The notes below the pieces were generated by a model. That model was not told the origin of the DNA. It searched no databases and was given only the letters and a program-made list of their open reading frames with translations. From Pseudomonadota bacterium (GTDB lineage Bacteria; Pseudomonadota; Alphaproteobacteria; Caulobacterales; Caulobacteraceae): a stretch of DNA of 64,000 nt. Shown here in pieces: positions 8,427-17,549 of the stretch (positions within the stretch are counted from its first letter, which is position 1; each line of letters starts with the position of its first letter). Both the position numbers and the translations under genes were made by a program. Where the stretch lies: NCBI GenBank assembly GCA_020161365.1, contig JAIUNU010000007.1, forward strand, positions 1 to 64,000. The letters run 5' to 3'.

Positions 8427-8864
8427 TTGTCACTCCCTGACCTTCTCCGTTCGCCCGGTTCCAGGATCATCCTCGCGCTTGAGGTTCTGCTGATCCTGTT
8501 GCTCGCCGCGCAAGCGGCGCGTCTGGTTTGGATCGTCGCCGCGCCGGTCGGGGTGGTCTCGCCACCCGTGAAGGCTTCTCGCTCGCCCGCAGACCTCAAC
8601 GTGCTGGCCCGGTTCGATGCGTTCGGCATGACGCGCGGGGCCGTCGGCGGCTCGGCGATCGATGGCTTCCGTCTATTCGGCGTGAGGTCCGGCGGACCGG
8701 GCGGAGGCTCCGCCATCATCGCGGGACCCGACGGCGTGCAGAAGTCCTACTCCGTCGGCGAGACCCTCGCGGATGGCGTCACCCTGGCCTCCGTCGCGGC
8801 CGATCATGTCGAGCTCTCCCGTGGCGGCGCGCGCGCGACCCTCTCCTTCCCGGTGTCCCAATGA
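8427..8864 (+). CDS. gspC: Type II secretion protein C (short form)
   Basis: 145 residues. A short cytoplasmic head, one transmembrane helix (about 13-35, LALEVLLILLLAAQAARLV), a Pro-rich linker and an HR-type beta domain containing GFRLFGVRSG and SVGETLADGVTLASVAADHVEL. GspC links the inner-membrane platform to the GspD secretin. Typical GspC is about 270 residues with a C-terminal PDZ or coiled-coil domain; here the protein stops right after the HR domain. The start is a TTG; no ATG or GTG fits in frame. The stop overlaps the gspD ATG (ATGA). This is the first gene of a 12-gene operon. Confidence 0.85.
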   Translation: MSLPDLLRSPGSRIILALEVLLILLLAAQAARLVWIVAAPVGVVSPPVKASRSPADLNVLARFDAFGMTRGAVGGSAIDGFRLFGVRSGGPGGGSAIIAGPDGVQKSYSVGETLADGVTLASVAADHVELSRGGARATLSFPVSQ

Positions 8865-10945
8865 CCAAGGTCCATCCGTCGCGTTCCGTCCTGGCGGCCG
8901 TCGCCGCAGCCCTGGTCATGGGCGGGGCGGCGCTTCCGCCTGCGCCCGCCCTGGCCCAGACCCAGCTGCTGAACGTTCAGGATGCGGATATCCGGGTGTT
9001 CATCCAGGACGTCGCCAAGTCCACGGGCACGACGTTCATCATCGACCCCCGCGTCAAGGGCACGGTGACCGTGGCGAGCAACGGTCCGCTGAACCGTCGC
9101 GAGCTTTTCGAGGTGTTTCTGGCGACCTTGCGGGCCAACAATTTCGTGGCCACGCCCGCCGGCAATGGCGCCTACCGTATCGAGCCGTCAGAGAACGCTG
9201 CCCGCCAACCCTCGGCGGCCGGTGGCCAGTTCGCCACCGAGGTGTTCCGACTGCGCACGTTGGACGCGGCCAGCGCCGTCGAGATGCTCAAGCCGCTTGT
9301 CGGGCCGCAGGGCCAGGTCGTGGCCAACCCGCGCGGAGCCGCCGTGGTGGTGGCTGACTATGCCGATAATGTGCGGCGCATTCGTGGGCTCCTGGCTCAG
9401 GTCGATCAGGATCGCGCGACGGTTCACACCGTCACCCTGACCCACAGCTCCGCGCGCGAAATCGCTCAGGTGCTGAACGACATGCTCTCCACGCCAGGCA
9501 CGGAGGGCAAGAGCGGCCGGGGCGCCGTCACCGTGGTCCCGGTCGACAGCAGTAATTCGGTCTTGCTGCGCGGTGATCCTGACGCTGTTCAGCGTCTCCT
9601 CCCGATCATCACCGATCTGGATCGTCGCGCCGAGTCCAGCGACGACGTGCGGGTCGTGTTCCTGCGCCACGCGAACGCCGAACAGATGCTGCCCGTCCTT
9701 CAGCAACTGGTGGGGCAAACGGCCGTCTCGTCGACGACGGGCGCGTCGCGCAGCCTCAGCGGCTCCCGAACGACGACTGGCGCGCCAGTCCCGTCCACGC
9801 CTGCGGCCACCCCGGTGGCCACCGTCGCGCCAACCAACGGACCCCAGGCGACAATCGCGCGCTTTCCCGGCGCCAACGCCTTGATCATCAATGCGCCGCC
9901 CGAGACCCAGCGCACCTTGGCCGAGGTCATTCGCCAGCTGGACATTCGCCGGGAGCAAGTGCTGGTCGAGGCCATCGTTGTCGAGGTCACCGACGGAACG
10001 GCCAAGCAACTGGGCGTGCAATTCCTGCTCGGCGGGACGAATGGCACGGTGCCGTTCGTCGCGACCAACTACACCAACGCCACGCCCAGCCTGCTACCGC
10101 TCGTCGGTGCGGCGGCGACCACGACCCGCGGCGCCGACAGCGATGGGCTGAAGTCCATGCGCGACGCGGCCATCAGTTCGCTGCTCACCGCATCGGGCGT
10201 CACCTCGGGCGTGTACGGCCGCAGCGGCGACGCGCTGTTCGGCGCGATCATCAACGCGGTCAAGAAGGATACGGGCTCGAACCTGCTGTCGACGCCGTCG
10301 ATCATGACGCTCGACAACGAAGAGGCGCGTATCCTGGTCGGCCAGGAAGTGCCGATCACGACGGGCGAAGTCCTGGGCGACTCCAACGCCAATCCGTTCC
10401 GCACCATCCAGCGCCAGAACGTCGGCATCCAGCTGGAGGTCAAACCTCAGATCAACGCGGGCGGCGGCATCACCCTGTTCCTGCGCCAGGAGGTGTCGAG
10501 CGTCGCGGGGCCCGTCAGTGTCGGCTCCAGCGAGTTGATCATCAACAAGCGCGAAATCGAGACGACGGCCCTGGTCGACGATGGCGATATCGTTGTTCTA
10601 GGCGGCTTGTTGGATCAGCAGGAGACCCAGTCGGCCCAGCGCACGCCCGGCCTGGGCGATGTTCCTGGACTGGGCGCGCTGTTCCGCAGCACAGCGCGCG
10701 AACACAAGAAGACCAACCTGATGGTCTTTATCCGCCCCCGCATCATCCGCAGCAGCGCCGACGCCCGCGATCTCACGGCGCCGCGCTACGACTACATGCG
10801 CAACCTGCCGCCGATGACGACGCCCGACGGCGACAATTCTCTGGACGCGGTGATGCGCGACTATCTGAACGTCGCGCGTCCGGTCGCGGAGCCGGCGCCC
10901 GCCAACGTCTCGCCAACCGCCGTCAAGCCGGCGACGACGCCATGA
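8861..10945 (+). CDS. gspD: Type II secretion outer-membrane secretin D
   Basis: 694 residues. A signal peptide (cleavage near ALAQ) is followed by N0 (LLNVQDADIRVFIQDVAKSTG), N1-N3 ring-building domains, a Ser/Thr/Pro-rich low-complexity insert at about 305-335, and the C-terminal secretin domain with the family signature VPGLGALFRSTAREHKKTNLMVF (described here in part: VPGLG and TNLMVF). It forms the outer-membrane gate. The reading frame stays open far upstream, but the ATG at 8861 overlaps the gspC stop and starts a clear signal peptide. The last four bases overlap gspE. Confidence 0.95.
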   Translation: MTKVHPSRSVLAAVAAALVMGGAALPPAPALAQTQLLNVQDADIRVFIQDVAKSTGTTFIIDPRVKGTVTVASNGPLNRRELFEVFLATLRANNFVATPAGNGAYRIEPSENAARQPSAAGGQFATEVFRLRTLDAASAVEMLKPLVGPQGQVVANPRGAAVVVADYADNVRRIRGLLAQVDQDRATVHTVTLTHSSAREIAQVLNDMLSTPGTEGKSGRGAVTVVPVDSSNSVLLRGDPDAVQRLLPIITDLDRRAESSDDVRVVFLRHANAEQMLPVLQQLVGQTAVSSTTGASRSLSGSRTTTGAPVPSTPAATPVATVAPTNGPQATIARFPGANALIINAPPETQRTLAEVIRQLDIRREQVLVEAIVVEVTDGTAKQLGVQFLLGGTNGTVPFVATNYTNATPSLLPLVGAAATTTRGADSDGLKSMRDAAISSLLTASGVTSGVYGRSGDALFGAIINAVKKDTGSNLLSTPSIMTLDNEEARILVGQEVPITTGEVLGDSNANPFRTIQRQNVGIQLEVKPQINAGGGITLFLRQEVSSVAGPVSVGSSELIINKREIETTALVDDGDIVVLGGLLDQQETQSAQRTPGLGDVPGLGALFRSTAREHKKTNLMVFIRPRIIRSSADARDLTAPRYDYMRNLPPMTTPDGDNSLDAVMRDYLNVARPVAEPAPANVSPTAVKPATTP

Positions 10946-12417
10946 CCACGCCGATGCTCGCCTATGGTTTCGCCAAGCGAAACGGGGTGGTCCTGCTGTC
11001 CCTGGGCGAGCATGCGGTGATCGGCGTGCGCGAAGGCTACGACCCGATGGCGCTGGTCGAGATCCGACGAGCGGTGGGCGCGCCCCTGACGATCGAGCCG
11101 ATGAGCGCCCCGGTGTTCGATCGCAAGTTCTCGGAAGTTTACGCCGGGGCCGGCCTGGCCAACGCCTCCAGCGCCGACGGCCTGGATCTGGAAGGCGGTC
11201 TGGGCCTCCTGCTTGAGGACATGCCCGCCGCCGCCGACCTGCTCGATCCCCAGGACGACGCGCCGGTCATTCGCCTGATCAACGGCCTGATCGCCGAGGC
11301 CGTGCGCCTGGGCGCGTCGGACATCCATATCGAGCCCTTCGAGAAGGCGCTTATCGTCCGTCTCCGGATCGACGGCGTGCTGACCGAGGTGCTGAGCCTG
11401 TCGCCCCGCATCGCCGCCATGCTGGTGTCGCGGGTCAAGGTCATGGCCAAGCTGGACATCGCCGAGAAGCGCGTCCCGCAGGACGGCCGGATCTCGCTGG
11501 CCTTGGGCGGCAAGAGCCTGGACGTCCGGGTGTCGACCCTGCCGGCCCGCATGGGCGAACGGGTGGTGATGCGGATTCTCGACAAGGATCAGGCCGGCCT
11601 GCGCCTGACCGATCTTGGCATGTCGCCCGACGTGCTGAGCGCGCTGGAGACCGCCGTACGCGAGCCGCACGGGATCATCCTGGTCACGGGCCCGACGGGC
11701 TCGGGCAAGACGACGACCCTGTACGCGGCCCTGGCTGTGTTGAACGACAACAGCCGCAACATCCTGACCATCGAGGATCCGGTCGAGTACGCCGTGCACG
11801 GCATCGGCCAGACCCAGGTCAACACCAAGGTCGGCATGACCTTCGCGGCGGGCCTGCGGGCCATCCTCCGCCAGGATCCCGACGTGGTGATGGTCGGTGA
11901 AATCCGCGACTCCGAGACCGCTCAGATCGCCGTCCAGGCCAGCCTCACCGGCCACCTCGTCCTGTCCACGGTCCACACCAACGACGCAGCGGGCGCGGTG
12001 GTGCGCCTGCGCGACATGGGCGTCGAGCCCTTCCTGCTGGCTTCCACCCTGCGCCTGGTCATCGCCCAGCGCCTGGTGCGCCGCCTGTGCGAGCATTGCC
12101 GCACGCCCGAGCCGGCCGACGCTGCGACGGCGGCGCTGGTGGGCCTGTCCGAGGGCGAGATCCTGTATCGCCCCGTCGGGTGCGCCCATTGCGGCCATAC
12201 CGGCTATCAGGGGCGGATCGGCGTCTATGAGGCCCTGCGGGTCGACGACCACCTCCGCCGCCTGATCGGTAGCAGCGCCAGTGAGCAGGAGATTACCGAG
12301 GCCGGCCTGGAGCGCCGGCTGGGGCAGGAGGCGCGGAGCTATGTTCTGGCCGGCCTGACGACGGTGGAGGAGGCGCTTCGGATCACGGGCCAAGGGGCGC
12401 GCGATGGCCACCTTTGA
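10942..12417 (+). CDS. gspE: Type II secretion ATPase E
   Basis: 491 residues, cytoplasmic hexameric ATPase that powers pseudopilus assembly. Walker A GPTGSGKT at 250-257, Asp boxes, Walker B region (DPDVVMVGEIRD) and the His box (HLVLSTVHTNDA) are all present. The zinc-binding tetracysteine module is intact (CEHC then CAHC about 45 residues later). The N-terminal GspL-binding domain (1-105) is present but diverged. ATGA overlap with gspD and a 14-nt overlap with gspF. Confidence 0.96.
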   Translation: MTTPMLAYGFAKRNGVVLLSLGEHAVIGVREGYDPMALVEIRRAVGAPLTIEPMSAPVFDRKFSEVYAGAGLANASSADGLDLEGGLGLLLEDMPAAADLLDPQDDAPVIRLINGLIAEAVRLGASDIHIEPFEKALIVRLRIDGVLTEVLSLSPRIAAMLVSRVKVMAKLDIAEKRVPQDGRISLALGGKSLDVRVSTLPARMGERVVMRILDKDQAGLRLTDLGMSPDVLSALETAVREPHGIILVTGPTGSGKTTTLYAALAVLNDNSRNILTIEDPVEYAVHGIGQTQVNTKVGMTFAAGLRAILRQDPDVVMVGEIRDSETAQIAVQASLTGHLVLSTVHTNDAAGAVVRLRDMGVEPFLLASTLRLVIAQRLVRRLCEHCRTPEPADAATAALVGLSEGEILYRPVGCAHCGHTGYQGRIGVYEALRVDDHLRRLIGSSASEQEITEAGLERRLGQEARSYVLAGLTTVEEALRITGQGARDGHL

Positions 12418-13615
12418 CTATGTGGCGCTGGATCTGGCCGGCCGGACACGTCGTGGCCAATTGAAGGCCGTCGACGAGGCCGCCGCCGCCGATCAGCTGC
12501 AACGCAAGCGCCTGGCGCCGGTCAAGATCATGGCCTCCGTCGCCAAGCCGGTCGGCGCGGGGCGTCTCGCCTGGGGACAGGGCCTGAGCGCCAAGGACCG
12601 GTCGATGTTTACGCGCCAGCTGGCGACTCTGACTTCGGTTTCGACGCTGGAAGAGGCGCTGCGCACCATCGCCCTGCAGGCCGACAAGCCGAAGTTGAAG
12701 CAGGTGATCGGCGAGGTCCACGCCGCCGTGCTGGAGGGCTATCGGCTCTCCGACGCCATGGCCCGTCCCGCCAAGGCCTTCCCGGCGCTGTACCGCGCCA
12801 TGGTGGCGGCCGGCGAGTCGTCCGGCGCCTTGCCGGCGATCCTGGATCGCCTGGCCGACCTCCTGGAGCAGCAGCAACAGGTCCGGGCCAAGATCACCAC
12901 GGCCCTGGTCTATCCGATCGTTCTGGCGGTGGTCGCCTGTCTGGTTGTCGCGGCCCTGATGGTCTTCGTCATTCCCAAGGTGGTCGAGCAGTTCGACTCG
13001 ATGGGCCAGACCCTGCCATTGCTGACGCGCCTGGTGATCGGCCTGTCGACCGGGCTGCAGACCTTCGGCTGGTTGATCGTCGCCAGTGCGGCGATCGCCA
13101 TATTCGCCTTTCTCCGCGCCCTGCGTCATCGGCCCTTCAAGCTGGCCGTCGACCGTTGGCTGCTGCGCCTGCCGATGATCGGCCGCCTGATCCGGGACGT
13201 GCACGCCGCACGACTGGCCCGGACGCTCGCCACCATGGTCGCCAGCGGACTGCCCATGCTCGAGGGTCTGATCCTGACCGCGGGCACGGTTCGCAACGCC
13301 GTGCTGCAAGCCGCGCTCGACGACATGATCGCCGCCATCCGCGAAGGCGGCGCGCTGTCTGTGGCCATGCGCCGGGCCGAGGTCTTTCCGCCGGTGCTCG
13401 TCTACATGACCGCCAGCGGCGAGAGCAGTGGGCGGGTCGAAGCGATGTTGATGCGCGCGGCCGACTATCTGGAACGCGAGTTCGAGACCTTCACCGCCAC
13501 GCTGCTCAGCCTGCTGGAGCCGGCCATCATCGTGCTGCTGGGCGGCGTGGTGGCGACGATCGTCCTGTCGATCCTGCTGCCGATCCTCCAGATCAACAAT
13601 CTCGCCTTGAACTAG
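12404..13615 (+). CDS. gspF: Type II secretion inner-membrane platform protein F
   Basis: 403 residues with two homologous cytoplasmic helical domains (about 65-190 and 265-390) and three membrane helices (near 165-190, 215-235 and 370-395), the standard GspF/PilC layout. It includes the family motif FPPVLVYMTASGESSGR. It forms the platform with GspC, L and M and contacts GspE. The first 60 residues carry the usual N-terminal extension (FDYVALDLAGRTRRG). It overlaps gspE by 14 nt, with an 11-nt gap to gspG. Confidence 0.95.
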   Translation: MATFDYVALDLAGRTRRGQLKAVDEAAAADQLQRKRLAPVKIMASVAKPVGAGRLAWGQGLSAKDRSMFTRQLATLTSVSTLEEALRTIALQADKPKLKQVIGEVHAAVLEGYRLSDAMARPAKAFPALYRAMVAAGESSGALPAILDRLADLLEQQQQVRAKITTALVYPIVLAVVACLVVAALMVFVIPKVVEQFDSMGQTLPLLTRLVIGLSTGLQTFGWLIVASAAIAIFAFLRALRHRPFKLAVDRWLLRLPMIGRLIRDVHAARLARTLATMVASGLPMLEGLILTAGTVRNAVLQAALDDMIAAIREGGALSVAMRRAEVFPPVLVYMTASGESSGRVEAMLMRAADYLEREFETFTATLLSLLEPAIIVLLGGVVATIVLSILLPILQINNLALN

Positions 13616-13626
13616 GAAGCCAAGTC

Positions 13627-14079
13627 ATGCCGAACCTCGATCCCGAGACGAGACGCCGCCGGGCCCGCCGGGCTGGTTTCACGCTGGTGGAGATGATGGT
13701 GGTCATCGTCATCCTGGGCCTTCTGGCCACGGTCGTGGCGATCAATGTCCTGCCCAACCAGGAAAAGGCCATGAAGGGCAAGGCGCGGGCCGACGTGTCG
13801 GTCCTGGAGCAAGCGCTGGAGAGCTATCGCCTGGACAACTTCGCGTTCCCGACGACGGAGCAAGGGCTGTCGGCCCTTGTCACCCCGCCGGCGGGCCTGA
13901 CCCAGGTCGATCGCTACCGCGAAGGCGGCTATATCCGCCGCCTGCCCAAGGACCCGTGGGGCAACGACTACCAATACCGCGCGCCTGGCGCGCACGGCGC
14001 GATCGATGTTTATTCGTTCGGCGCGGACGGCCGCGAGGGCGGTGAAGGCAAGGACGCCGACATTGGCAACTGGAGCTGA
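13627..14079 (+). CDS. gspG: Major pseudopilin G
   Basis: 150 residues. The class III signal has a basic leader of 17 residues ending in Gly17, then FTLVE with the obligatory Glu at +5 (residue 22) and a hydrophobic helix. The globular domain has the GspG hallmarks PTTEQGLSAL, YIRRLPKDPWGNDYQY and DVYSFGADGREGGEGKDADIGNW, the last supplying the calcium-site acidic residues. It is processed by the prepilin peptidase encoded at the end of the locus. The leader is longer than in most GspG proteins. Confidence 0.96.
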   Translation: MPNLDPETRRRRARRAGFTLVEMMVVIVILGLLATVVAINVLPNQEKAMKGKARADVSVLEQALESYRLDNFAFPTTEQGLSALVTPPAGLTQVDRYREGGYIRRLPKDPWGNDYQYRAPGAHGAIDVYSFGADGREGGEGKDADIGNWS

Positions 14080-14551
14080 GGCCAGACCAGCCCAGACGCG
14101 TCACGTCGCGCGGGCGGGCTTCACCCTGGTCGAGCTCATGGTCGTGTTGATGATCATGGGCCTGCTGGCCACGGCGGTGATCCTGACCCTGCCTGACGGG
14201 AAGATGTCGCTGCCTCAGGAGAGCGCGCGGTTCGCCGCGCGCCTGTTGCGCGCGCGTGAGGAATCCCTGCTCACCAATCGCCAGGTCCGGGTCGAGGTCT
14301 CGTCCGCCGATTATCGGTTCGACATCCGGGACGGCCGCGACTGGCGGGCGCTGGACAAGGCTCCGTTCGTGACCACGGCATGGGTCGAAGAGACCCGGGT
14401 CGCCAGCCGCGACGGGGCGGGGGCCGTCGTTTTCGAGCCGACCGGCCAGGCCAATGGGGCCGAATTCACCCTGGGGCGCGGCGGTTCTGGCTATGTGGTC
14501 AGCGTCGATGTCGCCGGAAATGTTGCCGTCCATGCCGCTCAAGCGCTCTGA
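14063..14551 (+). CDS. gspH: Minor pseudopilin H
   Basis: About 162 residues with the prepilin cleavage site RAG/FTLVELMVVLMIMG and the diverse GspH globular domain (ESARFAARLLRAREESLLTNR is typical; later GRGGSGYVVSVDVAGNV). Start choice: TTG at 14063, eight bases after AAGGA, overlapping the gspG stop by 17 nt. An ATG at 14006 would need a 74-nt overlap and an implausibly long leader. It works in the pseudopilus tip with I, J and K. Confidence 0.88.
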   Translation: MATGAEARPAQTRHVARAGFTLVELMVVLMIMGLLATAVILTLPDGKMSLPQESARFAARLLRAREESLLTNRQVRVEVSSADYRFDIRDGRDWRALDKAPFVTTAWVEETRVASRDGAGAVVFEPTGQANGAEFTLGRGGSGYVVSVDVAGNVAVHAAQAL

Positions 14552-14903
14552 AGCCGGCTTCACGCTGATCGAGCTGCTGGTCGCCTTGGCGATCTTCAGC
14601 CTGGCGGTGCTCGCCCTGCTGAATCTGGCGGGCGAGAACACGCGCGCCAGTGGGCGGCTGCAGGACCGCATCCTGGCGGAGGTCGTGCTGGATAACCGTG
14701 CGATCGAGGCGGTGACCAGTGTGGCGCCGCCGGCCCTGGGCCGCGTCTCCGGGGCCGAGCGGGTCGCCGGTCGCCCGTGGCTGTGGACGCGCCAGGTCAG
14801 TCGCACCGACGACCCCTCGATCCTTCGCGTCGATATCGCGGTCATGGCGCCGGCGTCCCGCCGGCCGGCTGCGGCGGCGACCCTGTTCAGGGCCGCCCGA
14901 TGA
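14532..14903 (+). CDS. gspI: Minor pseudopilin I
   Basis: 123 residues. A nine-residue leader (MPLKRSEAG) precedes FTLIELLVALAIFSLAVLALLNLAGENTRAS, the GspI pattern (shown here as family pattern; Glu at +5 present). The short globular domain has the typical AEVVLDNRAIEA and WLWTRQVSRTDDPSI segments. It overlaps gspH by 20 nt and gspJ by four. Confidence 0.92.
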   Translation: MPLKRSEAGFTLIELLVALAIFSLAVLALLNLAGENTRASGRLQDRILAEVVLDNRAIEAVTSVAPPALGRVSGAERVAGRPWLWTRQVSRTDDPSILRVDIAVMAPASRRPAAAATLFRAAR

Positions 14904-15490
14904 AGGGCTTCACCCTGATCGAGATGATGGTGGCGCTGCTGATTTTTGCGCTGATCACCGCCGCCGGCGTCGCGGTGATGAACTCGACGCTTACCAACCA
15001 GAGCGCCGTCCGGGTCCGGGTGGAGCGCTATGCCGAGTTGCAGCGCATGCGGGCCATTCTGAAGGCCGATCTCTCGCAGGCGGCGACGCGCCGGACACGG
15101 GGCGAGGACGGCGTTCCGGCGCTGACCGCCTTCGCTGGGGTGAGTCCCTGGGTGGTGGGCGGCCCCCTGCTGGCCTTCACGCGCCGCGGCTACGAGAATC
15201 CCGACCAGGCTCCGCGCGCCTCGATGCAGTATGTGGAATACGCCTTGGTCGAGGGGCGTCTCGAGCGCCGGGCGCGCCCGGCGCTGGACGGAGCCCGGCT
15301 GGGCCCTGCCCAGGTGCTGATGACCGACGTCGAAAGCGTTCAGTCCGCCTATCTGTTCGACGGCGTCTGGCGCCCGACCTGGCGCGGCGAAGCCGGCGCC
15401 GACATTCCGACCGCCGTGCGTCTCAACGTGAAGCTCAAGGACCTGGGCGACATCGATCAGCTGTTCCTCACCTCGGGAGAGGGGCGATGA
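14900..15490 (+). CDS. gspJ: Minor pseudopilin J
   Basis: 196 residues. It has the shortest possible leader: MKG/FTLIEMMVALLIF, with Glu at +5. The globular part includes AVRVRVERYAELQRMRAILKADL and the conserved YVEYALVEGRLERR, as in GspJ. It forms the quasi-helical tip complex with GspI and GspK. ATGA overlaps on both sides keep it tightly coupled to gspI and gspK. Confidence 0.93.
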   Translation: MKGFTLIEMMVALLIFALITAAGVAVMNSTLTNQSAVRVRVERYAELQRMRAILKADLSQAATRRTRGEDGVPALTAFAGVSPWVVGGPLLAFTRRGYENPDQAPRASMQYVEYALVEGRLERRARPALDGARLGPAQVLMTDVESVQSAYLFDGVWRPTWRGEAGADIPTAVRLNVKLKDLGDIDQLFLTSGEGR

Positions 15491-16461
15491 AGCGGGAGGA
15501 CGAGAAGGGCGCGGCGCTGCTGACCGTCATGCTGATGGTCGCGGTGATCTCGGTGATCGCGGTCGGCGTTCTGGACGACATCCGGTTCGGTGTGCGCCGC
15601 ACGCTCAATGCGCGGATCGCCAGCCAGGCGCAATGGTACGCTCTGGGCGCCGAACAGCTGGCCCGCACCCGCATCGCGCAGTTGATGGACCGCGACGCGG
15701 GCAAGACCACGCTCGAGGGCGGCTGGAACGGGCGGGTAATCGCCTTCCCGATCGAGCAGGGCCGCATGGAGGCCAAGGTCAGCGACGCCACGGGGTGTTT
15801 CAACCTCAACAGCGTCGTTGAGGCCAATCAGGGCGAACCTTTCCGCCGGCGCGAATTGGGGGTGCGTCAGTTCACGACCTTGATGTCGCTGGTCGGCGTG
15901 TCAGGGGGGCAGGACCTGGCGGAAAACCTCGCCGAGTGGATGGACAGCAACGATGTCGGTCGCGCCGACGCGGAGGATCCCGGCTATGCGAAGCTGGCTC
16001 AGCCCTACCGGACGGCGGCCGGCCCTCTGGCCGAGGTGAGCGAGCTTCGGGCGGTGCGGGGTTTCACGCCCGGCGTGTACGCCGCGCTTCGCCCTTATGT
16101 CTGCGCCCTGCCGACGACGGACCTGTCGCCCATCAACGTCAACACCCTTCCCCCTGACCGTGCGCTCCTGCTGACGGCATTGACCGAGGGGCGCATCAGC
16201 CGCGAGACGGCGGCCCGCGTGCTCTACAGCCGCCCCGCCGGCGGCTGGTCCGACGCCCAGGCGTTCTGGGGGCAGCAAGCGCTGGTCGCCACACCGCCCG
16301 GCGACGTGGTCCGCGACCAGATCAAGTTCCGCACCCGGTACTTCGCCTTGGACAGCCAAGTCGTCTTCGCCGACATGCCGGTGTTCATGACCGCCCTCTT
16401 CGAAACGCCGTCGGCCAACAAGGTGATCCTGGCCGCCCGACGTTGGACGCCCGACGAATGA
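15487..16461 (+). CDS. gspK: Pseudopilus tip protein K
   Basis: 324 residues, the usual large minor pseudopilin. The basic leader MKREDEKG is followed by a hydrophobic helix lacking the +5 Glu (AALLT), the hallmark of GspK at the pseudopilus tip. The large alpha domain is inserted between beta elements; CFNLNSVVEANQGE and INVNTLPPDRALLLTALTEG are characteristic. The ATG overlaps the gspJ stop. Confidence 0.94.
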   Translation: MKREDEKGAALLTVMLMVAVISVIAVGVLDDIRFGVRRTLNARIASQAQWYALGAEQLARTRIAQLMDRDAGKTTLEGGWNGRVIAFPIEQGRMEAKVSDATGCFNLNSVVEANQGEPFRRRELGVRQFTTLMSLVGVSGGQDLAENLAEWMDSNDVGRADAEDPGYAKLAQPYRTAAGPLAEVSELRAVRGFTPGVYAALRPYVCALPTTDLSPINVNTLPPDRALLLTALTEGRISRETAARVLYSRPAGGWSDAQAFWGQQALVATPPGDVVRDQIKFRTRYFALDSQVVFADMPVFMTALFETPSANKVILAARRWTPDE

Positions 16462-17549
16462 CCTTGCTCAGCCTTCTAATCCTGCCCGCCGCACCCGACG
16501 AGCCGGCGCACCTTCTTCAGGACTTCGGCCTGTCGGTTACCCGGCGTCCTCTAGCGCCTGAAGAGCCTCTCGACGACGTGGGCCCGGTGATCCTGGTCGC
16601 GCCCGGCGAGGACGTCGTGGCCCGCTGGATGGACCTGCCGTTCGGCAGCCCGGCCCAGGCGCGATCGGCCGCCGCCTTCCGGCTGGAGGACGAAGTCGCC
16701 CTTGGGGGCGATGACCTGCATATCGCCGTCGGTGAGACCGACCAGACCGGTCGAACCCTTGTGGTGTGGACCGCGCGGCGGACGCTGCAGGCGTGGTTGG
16801 ATGCGGCCCAGGCGTATGGACTTTCCGTCGAAGCCGTCATTCCCGACTATCTGCTGTTGTCCGAGGCCGAAGACGGCGCTCCGGTGGTGGGACGACTAGG
16901 GCGGCGATTGGCGCTGCGTGAGCCCGGCAAGGCGCTGAGCGCGGATCCCGATCTGGCGGCGCTTCTGCTTGAAGGACGCCAGCACCGCACCCTCGACGGC
17001 AAGGCGCTGGACGCTCAACTGATCGCAGGTGCGCGCTCGCTGGCGATCAACCTCTTGCAAGGGCGCTTCGCCGTGCGCCGGTCCGGCGAGCAACGCGGTT
17101 TGAAGCGTCTGGCGATCCTGGCGGCGGCGGCGGTGCTTTCGCCGTTGTTGCTACTGGTCGTGCAGATCGCCCACGACCAATGGACGGCCAACGGCCTGGA
17201 ACGCCGCGCCGCCAAACTGGCGGTGTCGCTTGTGCCGCAAGCCTCTCGCTATGAAGACGCGACGGAGTACGCCCTGACCCGTCTGGCGGCGAGCCAGAGC
17301 GGGCAGGGGTTCGGCGCGCTCGCCGCCAGTTATCTGAGCATGGTCGAGTCCGTCCCCGGTGTGACGTTGGACACCCTGGTCTATGGCGAGGAGGGGGCGA
17401 TCCGCTCGACGATCGGCTACGCCAACTACTCGGACATGGACCAACTGCGCATCGCCGCCAAGCGACTTGGCCTGGAGCTGACCGAACAGAGCACCGCCAG
17501 CGAGGGCGGGCGGATCAGCAGCGATCTCATCGTGAGGAGAAAGCCGTGA
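16458..17549 (+). CDS. gspL: Type II secretion protein L
   Basis: About 363 residues. A cytoplasmic actin-like domain (1-215) binds GspE, one membrane helix lies at about 220-240 (LAILAAAAVLSPLLLLVV), and a small periplasmic ferredoxin-like domain pairs with GspM. The start is the ATG overlapping the gspK stop (ATGA); an ATG five codons earlier is possible. Family identification rests on size, topology and gene order more than on motifs. Confidence 0.9.
   Translation: MTLLSLLILPAAPDEPAHLLQDFGLSVTRRPLAPEEPLDDVGPVILVAPGEDVVARWMDLPFGSPAQARSAAAFRLEDEVALGGDDLHIAVGETDQTGRTLVVWTARRTLQAWLDAAQAYGLSVEAVIPDYLLLSEAEDGAPVVGRLGRRLALREPGKALSADPDLAALLLEGRQHRTLDGKALDAQLIAGARSLAINLLQGRFAVRRSGEQRGLKRLAILAAAAVLSPLLLLVVQIAHDQWTANGLERRAAKLAVSLVPQASRYEDATEYALTRLAASQSGQGFGALAASYLSMVESVPGVTLDTLVYGEEGAIRSTIGYANYSDMDQLRIAAKRLGLELTEQSTASEGGRISSDLIVRRKP

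Noticed and set aside
8528..8860. N-terminal extension of GspD within gspC
   Set aside because: Residues are Arg-rich shadow sequence; the ATG at 8861 overlaps the gspC stop and starts a proper signal peptide.
10861..12411. Minus-strand 516-codon open frame opposite gspE
   Set aside because: Antisense shadow of a high-GC gene; GspE is certain on the plus strand.
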